Shown here: positions 1 to 6,044 of the stretch, piece by piece | Layout: every line of letters begins with the position of its first letter | Position numbering within the stretch: the first letter of the stretch is position 1 | The notes under the pieces: generated by a model | The model's input: the letters and a program-made list of their open reading frames with translations, nothing else | Databases searched by the model: none | What the model was told of the DNA's origin: nothing | Made by a program: the position numbers and the translations under genes | Assembly (NCBI GenBank): GCA_946886185.1 | Contig: CAMPIC010000195.1 | Span: 1-6,116, forward strand | Direction of reading: 5' to 3' | DNA: 6,116 nt | DNA from: an uncultured bacterium | GTDB lineage: Bacteria; Eisenbacteria; RBG-16-71-46; CAIMUX01

Positions 1-43
1 CACCAGACGCGACGGCACTCGTCCGCGAAAGAGGGGAGCTCGC

Positions 44-100
44 ATGAGAGATCCGTCCTCGCGGTCCGCTTCGCGACGACCGTTCCTCTCGCGCTCGTAA
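44..100 (+). other. Leader mini-ORF (18 codons) overlapping the next start
   Basis: An ATG at 44 lies 7 bases downstream of AGGGGAG (30-36), the best Shine-Dalgarno match in the first 130 bases. It opens an 18-codon, Arg/Ser-rich frame (MRDPSSRSASRRPFLSRS) whose TAA overlaps the ATG at 100 as TAATG. That arrangement would allow translational coupling to the downstream propeller gene, whose own ATG has no visible ribosome binding site. The frame is also open back to the window edge, so it could instead be the tail of an upstream gene. A third possibility is that it is the true N-terminus of the propeller protein, displaced by a frameshift. No function is assigned to the peptide itself. Confidence 0.25.
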
Positions 101-1668
101 TGGCATCCGTCGTTGGCATTCGGGCACGCATGATCGTGGCTAGTCTGAGGCTCGTGGCTTGGTTCCTGCTCGCGCTGTCCATTCAGCCCGCGGAAGCGAG
201 CGAGCTCCTCCCGCTGGGCAGGTTCCACGAGTACGTGTACTACACCGACGTGTGGGGATACGCCGCTCCCGACGGCACCGAGCTCGCGATCATCGGAACA
301 TCCACCGGATTCAGCTTCATCGACGTCACGAACCCGGGCGAGCCCCGCGAGCGGGCGTTCATTCCGTCCGGCACCACGGCCGCGAGCGACATCAAGACGT
401 ACGGCAATCACGCCTTCCTCGTGAACGACCAGGCTCGCACCGTCCAGGTGGTCAGCCTCGCCGATCCGCGGCATCCCGTCGAGATCGGGGCGCCGCTCCG
501 AATCGCCGGGTGCCACAACTCCTACATCGACGTCGAGACCGGGATGCTCTACAGCGTCCGCCCCGGACAAGACCTGCAGGTGTTGGACGTGCGCGATCCC
601 ACGCACCTCGTGCAGGTGGGCTCGTATCCGTATCGGTTCCATGATCTCCATGTGAGAGATGGACGCGCCTACGGGCTCGATCCGGAGGGTCACAGCCTGG
701 TCATCCTCGACGTCTCCCGCTTGCCAGAGGTCTCTCTCGTCGAACGTGTTCCGTTCCTCGTGTGGTATGCGCACAGCGGCTGGTTGACCGAGGACGGACG
801 CTACTTCTTCGCCACCGATGAATCGGCCGGTGGAAGCATCCATGTCTTCGATCTCGAAGGACCCGAAGTGGTCGAAGTGGCGAGTTGGAAGGATCCGACC
901 GAACCGGATGCGATCCTGCACAACGTCCATATCCAGGGCGACATCGCCTACGTCTCCTGGTACACCTCGGGCGTCTACGCGCTCGATGTGCGCGATCCGG
1001 CCAAGCCCGCCCAGCTTTCGCGCTACGACACCTTCGCGGGGAGCAATCCCGGGCTTACCGGATGCTTCGGCGTCTATCCGCATCTGCCTTCGGGCAACAT
1101 CCTGGCGAGCGACATGTCGAACGGTCTTTGGATCTTCGAGCCGCGGCTCTCGGAAGCGGACATCACGCTCGTCTTCGAAGAAGCGGGCACGGGAAAGCCG
1201 ATTTCCGGAGCGTCCGTCTACTTTCCGTTCCTCTCGGAGGCATATCCGTCCGACCAGCTGGGCCGATTTCCGCTCACTCTTCCACAAGGCATCTATCCAT
1301 TCCGGGTGAGTCATCCCGATTACTTCCCGATCGAAGGCGAGGTCGAAGCGAGATGGCTCGAAGTCTCGACGCGCACCTTCCCGATGCGTGCGCAACCGGA
1401 GGGAGGCGTTCTTCCGGAGCCCTCTCCTACGTACGGCCCGACTCAGCTCCGCTTCCAGGCGCCGGAGGGCACCGCGGCGGTGGAGATCTACGATGCCGCT
1501 GGGCGGAGCGTCGAGCGATTCACGACCGAGTCTGGACCTGCGGGCGTCCGGGTCGCGTCCTGGGACGGAATGGGCCCTGATGGCCGGCTCGTTCCTGCCG
1601 GAATCTATTTCGTGCGAATCGATTTCGGAGAGACGTCCAGACGCGGGCGGATCCACGTCATCCGATGA
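100..1668 (+). CDS. Exported choice-of-anchor B family (LVIVD-repeat propeller) protein with FlgD-like C-terminal domain
   Basis: A 522-residue predicted secreted or surface protein of unknown precise function. Residues 1-33 look like a signal peptide: Arg-containing n-region, hydrophobic core LVAWFLLALSI, and a probable cleavage site after AEA. Residues about 37-348 form the choice-of-anchor B/LVIVD propeller. Family marks are DVWGYAAPDGTE (50-61), GTSTGFSFIDVTNP (66-79), DIKTYGNHAFLVND (97-110), CHNSYIDVETG (138-148), HSGWLTEDGRYFF (225-237), HNVHIQGDIAYVSWYTSG (274-291) and GVYPHLPSGNILASDMSNGLWIF (324-346). Residues about 354-430 resemble a carboxypeptidase-regulatory-like beta domain. 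Residues about 440-522 are a FlgD-like Ig fold (VEIYDAAGRS, SWDGMGPDGRLVPAGIYFVRI), although the usual NPF entry motif is replaced by SPTYGP. The ATG at 100 is the first canonical start in a frame that stays open to the window edge. It lacks a Shine-Dalgarno sequence, and ATG 130 is an alternative. The gene is a paralogue of the one starting at 3527. Family assignment is firm; the exact start is not. Confidence 0.88.
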   Translation: MASVVGIRARMIVASLRLVAWFLLALSIQPAEASELLPLGRFHEYVYYTDVWGYAAPDGTELAIIGTSTGFSFIDVTNPGEPRERAFIPSGTTAASDIKTYGNHAFLVNDQARTVQVVSLADPRHPVEIGAPLRIAGCHNSYIDVETGMLYSVRPGQDLQVLDVRDPTHLVQVGSYPYRFHDLHVRDGRAYGLDPEGHSLVILDVSRLPEVSLVERVPFLVWYAHSGWLTEDGRYFFATDESAGGSIHVFDLEGPEVVEVASWKDPTEPDAILHNVHIQGDIAYVSWYTSGVYALDVRDPAKPAQLSRYDTFAGSNPGLTGCFGVYPHLPSGNILASDMSNGLWIFEPRLSEADITLVFEEAGTGKPISGASVYFPFLSEAYPSDQLGRFPLTLPQGIYPFRVSHPDYFPIEGEVEARWLEVSTRTFPMRAQPEGGVLPEPSPTYGPTQLRFQAPEGTAAVEIYDAAGRSVERFTTESGPAGVRVASWDGMGPDGRLVPAGIYFVRIDFGETSRRGRIHVIR

Positions 1669-1758
1669 GTCGTTGCGTCCACCTCGTCCGGTTGCGTACG
1701 CGTCATCCGATGAGTCGTTGCGTCCACCTCATCCGGTTGCGTACGCGTCATCCGATGA
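1656..1758. repeat. 45-bp tandem repeat (2.3 copies) over a gene end
   Basis: Copy 1 is 1656-1700, copy 2 is 1701-1745, and the first 13 bases of copy 3 are 1746-1758. Copies 1 and 2 differ at a single base (G1686 versus A1731). Each copy begins CGTCATCCGATGA, which in copy 1 encodes the last codons (V-I-R-stop) of the propeller gene, so the gene terminus has been re-copied downstream. Within each unit there are two diverged half-units, both beginning GTTGCGT and containing TC(A/G)TCCG: 1672-1690 (19 bases) and 1691-1716 (26 bases). This suggests an older, shorter duplication. The array is too short, and lacks spacers, to be a CRISPR array. Confidence 0.9.
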
Positions 1759-1777
1759 CGAGCGCGCGTGCGCAACC
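1735..1777. terminator. Long GC-rich hairpin between convergent genes, possible bidirectional terminator
   Basis: GGTTGCGTACGCG (1735-1747) can pair with CGCGTGCGCAACC (1765-1777) over 13 base pairs with one G-U wobble. A second, nested palindrome, GTCATC-C-GATGAC, lies at 1747-1759. The hairpin is between the stop of the + strand propeller gene (1668) and the stop of the - strand ligase gene (1845), where a shared terminator would be expected. There is no T-run on either side, so a classical intrinsic terminator is not demonstrated. It could instead be an RNA 3'-end stabiliser or a by-product of the repeat array, since its left arm is repeat sequence. Confidence 0.4.
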
Positions 1778-1844
1778 TGGTGGCGAGGAGGCATTGAATC
1801 GACGACGCGTCGGCATACACGGCAATCCAGCGACGCCCGCCCGC

Positions 1845-3437
1845 TCACTCCATGCGCGTGACGATCGAGTCGAAGATGGGGGCGAGCTGACCGTGCAGCT
1901 CTCTCTCCGCGCCCGTCTCGCGGTCCAGCACGTCGACGGTGTGCTCGTAGAGTCGATCGGCCGCCTCGCGGGAATCGCCCACGCAGACCACCCCCACCTT
2001 TCCATACTGCGAAACCGCTCCGATCATGAAGAAGAGCACCCCAGTGTCGGTGGCGTGCTGGAAGTGCAGCCCATGGAGCGTGAGCACGTCCATGAAATCT
2101 TCCGGAAGGAGCCCCGTATAGGCGGGCGATTTGAGATTGTCGGTGGCGTAGTAGTACTTGCGCTTCCCGGAGCGCGCCACGAAATGCCCCGTGGCCGGGT
2201 CGAGACGTCCTCCGGTCAGAAACTCCAGCGCCATGAACGGAGGCGTGGTGCCGCCCATGCGCAAGTTGATCTCGATCGCGTGCGAGCGCCATTCGCCACC
2301 GAGATCTCGGGTGAGCAGGAAGTCGATCCCGAAGCGGCTGATCACTCCGTACTCGGCGAGCTTCTGGCCGATCCGCATCGCGTCGTTCTGGATGAGGGTG
2401 CGGTATTCGTCATCCGCGGGGAATTTGCAGCCGAGATAGACCTGTCCGGTTGGTCCGCCGAGGATCTGATCGTGACTGGAGATGATGACCGGCTGGCCAT
2501 CGGGGTGGATGCGCATCTGTACGCTGGGAGAACGCACCTCCGCTCCCTCCAGGAACTGCTCGATCACGCCTCCCATCTGGCCCAGCTTGCGCAGGAACGC
2601 GGGATAGGTTTCCTGCGCCGCCGACCAGCGCGCGCTCTGGAGCGCGTGGACCAGGGCGGTGCAACGCTCCGCTCCTTCGCGGGGGAGATCGGAGGGAAGA
2701 TCGACCAGTCCGTTGCCTTCTCCGGAGAATCCCTCGTTGAGCTTGACGACTGCGCGGCGCATGCGCGGATTGCGATCGAGCAGGCCGGCCAGCGCGTCGA
2801 GCAGATTCTCTTCGGAGCGGATGTCTTCCGCGCCGTCGGGATGCCGTACTCCCGCTTCCGCGAAGACCCGCCGGGAGCCGCTCTTGGTGCCGAGCCAGAG
2901 CAGCTCCGGATCGACTCCGTTGAGGGGGATGCGAAGCTCGACCGCGAGCCGCTCCTCGAGCTCCGTCACGTTGTAGCAGGTGAGATAGGCCCGTCTCGGA
3001 TCGCCGATGTAGCGCCGCAGGCGATCGAGCACGCGTGGCCGCTCCAGGATCTTCTGGGTGAGCGCTTTCGGACTCGAGTCGAACACGCTGAGCAGGTGGA
3101 GCCTCTGGCGCGCATGTCCTGAAGGCACGCCGGGGAGAAGCTGAAGATAGTAGTCGACGATGTCAGGATGCACCGGGTGGCTGGTCACGTAGACGACGCG
3201 CGCCCGCGGATTGCGCAGCCGGATGAGCGAGAAGAGGAGCCGCTCCTCATAGAAGGAAGCTCCCTGGACCTTGCTCAGCTCCTCCTGATCCATGCTCAGA
3301 GAGGGAATGACGACGGAGGTGTGCTCCCAGGAGGGCTGATGCTGGATCGAATTCCAGATACTCGGGAGCGTCTTCTGCAGCGCCAGGAAGGCGGAGCGAT
3401 CTCGAGCGGGCAAACGCCGCGTATCGGAGTTGCGCAT
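1845..3437 (-). CDS. ATP-grasp ligase, peptide ligase PGM1-related family
   Basis: A 530-residue predicted cytoplasmic ATP-grasp enzyme, counted from ATG 3437. Such enzymes form amide or peptide bonds by activating a carboxylate as acyl-phosphate; the family takes its name from the pheganomycin peptide ligase PGM1. The N-terminal pre-ATP-grasp domain (about 35-180) carries VVIPSLSMDQEE (42-53), SFYEERLLF (61-69) and YVTSHPVHPDIVDYYL (83-98). GTKSGSRRVFAEAGVRHPDG (183-202) leads into the ATP-grasp fold. In that fold, VVKLNEGFSGEGNG (230-243) holds the probable nucleotide-binding Lys232 and glycine-rich loop. GGVIEQFLEG (289-298) is the hinge strand, and RFGIDFLL (368-375) with EINLRMGGTTPP (389-400) supplies probable Mg ligands (Asp372, Glu389, Asn391). 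Residues about 435-510 match the PGM1 C-terminal domain style (SPAYTGLLPEDF, DTGVLFFMIGAVSQYGKVGVV). The open frame runs on to an ATG at 3629, but those extra 64 residues are low-complexity Pro/Arg sequence overlapping the divergent gene, so ATG 3437 is preferred. No strong Shine-Dalgarno sequence precedes it. The substrate is unknown. Confidence 0.85.
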   Translation of the reverse strand: MRNSDTRRLPARDRSAFLALQKTLPSIWNSIQHQPSWEHTSVVIPSLSMDQEELSKVQGASFYEERLLFSLIRLRNPRARVVYVTSHPVHPDIVDYYLQLLPGVPSGHARQRLHLLSVFDSSPKALTQKILERPRVLDRLRRYIGDPRRAYLTCYNVTELEERLAVELRIPLNGVDPELLWLGTKSGSRRVFAEAGVRHPDGAEDIRSEENLLDALAGLLDRNPRMRRAVVKLNEGFSGEGNGLVDLPSDLPREGAERCTALVHALQSARWSAAQETYPAFLRKLGQMGGVIEQFLEGAEVRSPSVQMRIHPDGQPVIISSHDQILGGPTGQVYLGCKFPADDEYRTLIQNDAMRIGQKLAEYGVISRFGIDFLLTRDLGGEWRSHAIEINLRMGGTTPPFMALEFLTGGRLDPATGHFVARSGKRKYYYATDNLKSPAYTGLLPEDFMDVLTLHGLHFQHATDTGVLFFMIGAVSQYGKVGVVCVGDSREAADRLYEHTVDVLDRETGAERELHGQLAPIFDSIVTRME

Positions 3438-3461
3438 CTTTGGGCGGGGCCTCGCTCGTCG

Positions 3462-3490
3462 ATGACCGGTGACGATCGGCAGGCTATCAT
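3462..3490 (+). promoter_or_regulatory. Candidate sigma-70-type promoter for the second propeller gene
   Basis: ATGACC (3462-3467, four of six matches to TTGACA) is followed after 17 bases by TATCAT (3485-3490, five of six matches to TATAAT). The predicted start of transcription is near 3497, giving a leader of about 30 bases before the TTG start at 3527. The -10 lies in the only AT-rich patch of an otherwise GC-rich gap. Promoter consensus in this lineage is not known to me, so this is a candidate only. Confidence 0.4.
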
Positions 3491-3514
3491 ATCGCCAATG
3501 CAGGGGATAGGCAC
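3486..3514 (-). promoter_or_regulatory. Candidate divergent promoter for the ATP-grasp gene
   Basis: On the - strand the same AT-rich patch reads TATGAT (3491 to 3486, five of six matches to TATAAT). It has a weak -35-like GTGCCT (3514 to 3509, three of six matches) at 17-base spacing. Transcription would begin near 3479, about 42 bases upstream of the ATG at 3437. The -10 overlaps that of the + strand promoter, so the two would compete for polymerase. The -35 is poor and the call is tentative. Confidence 0.25.
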
Positions 3515-3515
3515 C

Positions 3516-3521
3516 GGGAGG
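3516..3521 (+). promoter_or_regulatory. Ribosome binding site deciding a TTG start
   Basis: GGGAGG sits 5 bases upstream of TTG 3527. No in-frame ATG lies between here and the signal-peptide core, so this site is the main reason for choosing the TTG start. It gives a long n-region of about 32 residues before the hydrophobic segment. In-frame GTG 3575 is an alternative without a comparable site. Confidence 0.6.
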
Positions 3522-3526
3522 CGAGA

Positions 3527-5155
3527 TTGACGATCGAGGAGGCGAGCGCGCCGCGGCGCCGGCAGGGGGCGTGCGTTCGGGCTTCCCATCGAACCGAGGC
3601 CGCTCCGGTCGCGCACCGTCGCGGGGCAACGCTCTTCCTCGCCGTGGCTCTGCTCCTCGCGAGCGCTTTCGGGCAGACGGCCCGAGCCCAAGACCGCCAC
3701 AACGTCGAGCTCCTCGGCCATCTCGACCTCCATTCGCAGTACAAGGACATCTGGGGATATCACGCGCCCGACGGGACCGAGATCGCGGTCGTCGGAACCT
3801 CGGAGGGGACCCAGTTCGTCGACATCACCGATCCCACGAACCCCATCGAAGTGCTGTTCCTGGAGGGACCGATCAGCGGATGGCGGGAGATCCGGACCTA
3901 TCTCTCCTACGTCTACATCGTCAACGACAATCGGTCGAACGAGTCGCTTCAGATCGTCGACGTGACCGATCCGCGCGCTCCGGTCAAGGTGTACGGCCGC
4001 TCCGAGTTCTTCAACAAAGCGCACACCATCTTCGTGGACGGATCGACGCTCTACGCCTGCGGCACCGACACCGCGCAAGGATACGTGGCGCTCGATCTGA
4101 CCGATCCGGTCGCTCCCCGTTTCGCCGGTTCCTTCGACGAGTTCTACATCCACGACATCTTCGTGCGCGATGGAATCGCCTATGCCGCACAGGTCTATCA
4201 GCCCGGATTCCTCGGCATCCTGGACGTGAGCGATCCCGCGTCGCCTTCGATCCTCAGCGAGGTGGGATACCCGGACGCGATGACCCACAACGCCTGGTTG
4301 ACCGACGACTCGCGCTTTTGCGTGACGAGCGACGAGATCGAGGGAGGGCATGTGCGGATCTGGAACGTGGAAGACCCGCGCAACGTCCAACCGGTCTCGG
4401 AGTGGACGCATCCGGAAGAGGAGTTTTCCAGCGTCCACAACGTCTTCGTCCTCGGATCGCGCGTTTACTGCTCGTGGTATACGGCCGGCCTGGAAGTGCT
4501 GGACATCAGCAATCCCGCGTTCCCGCAGCGCATCGCGAGCTATGACACGTATCCGTCCGACAGGCCGGTCTTCGAGGGCGCGTGGGGCGTGTATCCCTAC
4601 CTTCCCTCGGGCGTGATCCTGCTGAGCGACATTTCCACGGGCCTCTATCTCTTCCAAGTCGATCCGGTGCTCGGCACGGCGCGGTTGCGGGTCACCGATC
4701 AGACCACGGGGGAGCCGATCGCCGCCGAGGTCGCGTTTCCGGATGAAGTGCTCGACCCCGGGTTGCGCGCGAGCATCGATGCGGGCGGCGAGCTCGAGCA
4801 GGTTCTCACTCCCGGGACGCAGCGCGCCTTCCTGACGGCTTTCGGATACGCGCCCGCGCACGTGGAGCTCGCGATCGCGCGCGATCAGGTGACGGAAGTG
4901 CAGGTGCAGCTCGAGCCTTTGCCCTCCGGCGCTCTTTCCGGAGTGATCCGGAGGAAGCGGGAAGGCGGAGCGCAAGGAGAGCCGCTCGAAGGAGTGCGGG
5001 TGCGCGTCCTCGACACTCCACTGGAGACCCGCTCGAGCGAAGCGGGGGCGTTCACGTTTCCCGCCGTCCCCGCGGGAGATTGGACCGTGGAGCTGCGCCG
5101 ATTCGGTTTTCGCACCGAGCCGTTCCCGGTGGGGATCGAGGCAGGAGAGGCATAG
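3527..5155 (+). CDS. Exported choice-of-anchor B family protein, N-terminal part of a gene interrupted by in-frame TAG
   Basis: The 542 residues before the stop encode a predicted exported protein without recognisable catalytic residues. A long basic n-region (1-33) precedes a hydrophobic core (ATLFLAVALLLASAFG, 34-49), with probable cleavage after TARA (54). Residues about 59-377 are the LVIVD propeller: DIWGYHAPDGTE (74-85), GTSEGTQFVDITDPTNP (90-106), EIRTYLSYVYIVND (121-134), THNAWLTDDSRF (253-264), VHNVFVLGSRVYCSWYTAGLEVLDIS (303-328) and GAWGVYPYLPSGVILLSDISTGLYLF (351-376). Two carboxypeptidase-regulatory-like domains follow, at about 384-463 and 467-540. The frame then meets TAG (5153-5155) and continues open without any shift into the domains annotated next. 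The expected full-length protein is therefore 834 codons, the amber included, ending at 6031. The start is TTG with a good ribosome binding site. It is a paralogue of the gene at 100-1668. As written, the product would lack its C-terminal FlgD-like domain. Confidence 0.85.
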   Translation: MTIEEASAPRRRQGACVRASHRTEAAPVAHRRGATLFLAVALLLASAFGQTARAQDRHNVELLGHLDLHSQYKDIWGYHAPDGTEIAVVGTSEGTQFVDITDPTNPIEVLFLEGPISGWREIRTYLSYVYIVNDNRSNESLQIVDVTDPRAPVKVYGRSEFFNKAHTIFVDGSTLYACGTDTAQGYVALDLTDPVAPRFAGSFDEFYIHDIFVRDGIAYAAQVYQPGFLGILDVSDPASPSILSEVGYPDAMTHNAWLTDDSRFCVTSDEIEGGHVRIWNVEDPRNVQPVSEWTHPEEEFSSVHNVFVLGSRVYCSWYTAGLEVLDISNPAFPQRIASYDTYPSDRPVFEGAWGVYPYLPSGVILLSDISTGLYLFQVDPVLGTARLRVTDQTTGEPIAAEVAFPDEVLDPGLRASIDAGGELEQVLTPGTQRAFLTAFGYAPAHVELAIARDQVTEVQVQLEPLPSGALSGVIRRKREGGAQGEPLEGVRVRVLDTPLETRSSEAGAFTFPAVPAGDWTVELRRFGFRTEPFPVGIEAGEA

Positions 5156-6031
5156 TATAGCGCCTACGAGCTCGTGACCTCTCATTTCGCGGACGACTTC
5201 GAGAGCGAGCGCGGTTGGACGGTCGGCGATCCGCAGGACGATGCCCTATCCGGGATCTGGGTTCGCGACGATCCGATCGGCACCGGTGGCGGACTGACCG
5301 CTCCGGAAGACGACGCGAGCGAAATCGGAGTGGGCGCGTTCGTGACGGGAAATCGCGGAGGGGACATCGGGAACGACGACGTGGACGGCGGCCAGACCAC
5401 GCTTTTCAGCCCGAGCCATGACCTGTCGCAGGTATTCCGGCCTTGGCTCGTCTTCCGGCTCTGGTACGAGAGCAGCGACGACCTCGATCCGAACTCCGAC
5501 CTCTTCACGGTAGACGCCTCGACGGATGGGGGGATCCGCTGGACCAACCTGATGCGCACCTCGCAGAACACTTCCGGCTGGGCGGAGCGGCGCATCCCGA
5601 TCGGGCGCTCCGTGCAGCTCGGGACCGATGTGCGCTTCCGCTTCGTCGCGCGCGATACAGGGCTCGGTTCGATCGTCGAAGTCGGAATCGACGACGTGCA
5701 GATCGACCCCGGACGGAGCGATGAGCCGTATTACGCAGAGGGCCCTGAGGGCGTCTCCCTCCGCCTCGCTCCGCCGTTCCCCAATCCGTTCCACGACGAG
5801 GTGCGCGTTCAGTTCAGCCTTCGGGAGGAGGACGAGATCGGTCTGGAAGTGTTCGACGCCATCGGACGGAGGATTCGCCGGATGGACGCGGTGCGATCGT
5901 CGCAAGGGCCGGGTCATCTGACCTGGGACGGGCGCGATGACTCCGGGCGCCGCGTTCCAAGCGGCGTCTACTGGTTGTTCGTCCGAACCCAGCGCGAAGA
6001 GGAGACGATGCGCGTCGTGCGCCTCCGCTGA
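5156..6031 (+). pseudogene. C-terminal part of the interrupted choice-of-anchor B protein: choice-of-anchor J-like and FlgD-like domains
   Basis: This is 291 codons in the same frame as the preceding gene, separated from it only by the TAG at 5153-5155. It begins YSAYELVTSHFADDFE, which reads as the natural linker from a carboxypeptidase-regulatory-like domain into the next domain. Counting from the GTG at 5174, residues about 5-178 are a choice-of-anchor J/MAM-like beta sandwich (DDFE 7-10, GIWVRDDP 27-34, FVTGN, DVDGGQTTLFSPSHDLS 69-85, VDASTDGGIRW 113-123, SIVEVGIDDVQI 166-177). Residues about 195-285 are a FlgD-like Ig domain with intact NPF (204-206) and WDGRDDSGRRVPSGVYWLFV (251-270). 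There is no signal peptide, and the nearest Shine-Dalgarno sequence, AGGAGAGG (5143-5150), is 23 bases from GTG 5174. Independent translation and export therefore look unlikely. An annotation tool may call it as a separate CDS at 5174-6031. Confidence 0.75.
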
Positions 6032-6044
6032 GAAAGGAAGATCC

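Noticed and set aside
1656..1758. CRISPR array
   Set aside because: The 45-base units are directly abutting with no spacers, number only 2.3, and start inside a coding region.
1803..1812. CGACGCGTCG perfect 10-base palindrome as an operator
   Set aside because: It lies downstream of both convergent genes, where an operator is not expected, and short CG-rich palindromes are frequent at this base composition.
1665..3122. 485-codon open frame on the + strand opposite the ATP-grasp gene
   Set aside because: It is antisense to a protein with clear ATP-grasp motifs, has low-complexity Arg/Glu/Val-rich composition and no recognisable domain. Long antisense frames are common in high-GC DNA.
3438..3629. 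N-terminal extension of the ATP-grasp protein to ATG 3629
   Set aside because: The extra 64 residues are Pro/Arg/Ser-rich, unlike the family N-terminus. They overlap the divergent gene's start and would swallow the whole intergenic promoter region.
5153..5155. Programmed pyrrolysine or other recoding at the TAG, taken as established
   Set aside because: Nothing in the window (suppressor tRNA, pyl genes, stimulatory hairpin) supports it. It is kept only as one explanation to test.
3296..5185. 629-codon open frame on the - strand opposite the second propeller gene
   Set aside because: It is a shadow of the propeller reading frame with His/Arg/Asp-rich composition and no recognisable motif. 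It also overlaps the N-terminal coding part of the ATP-grasp gene in another frame.
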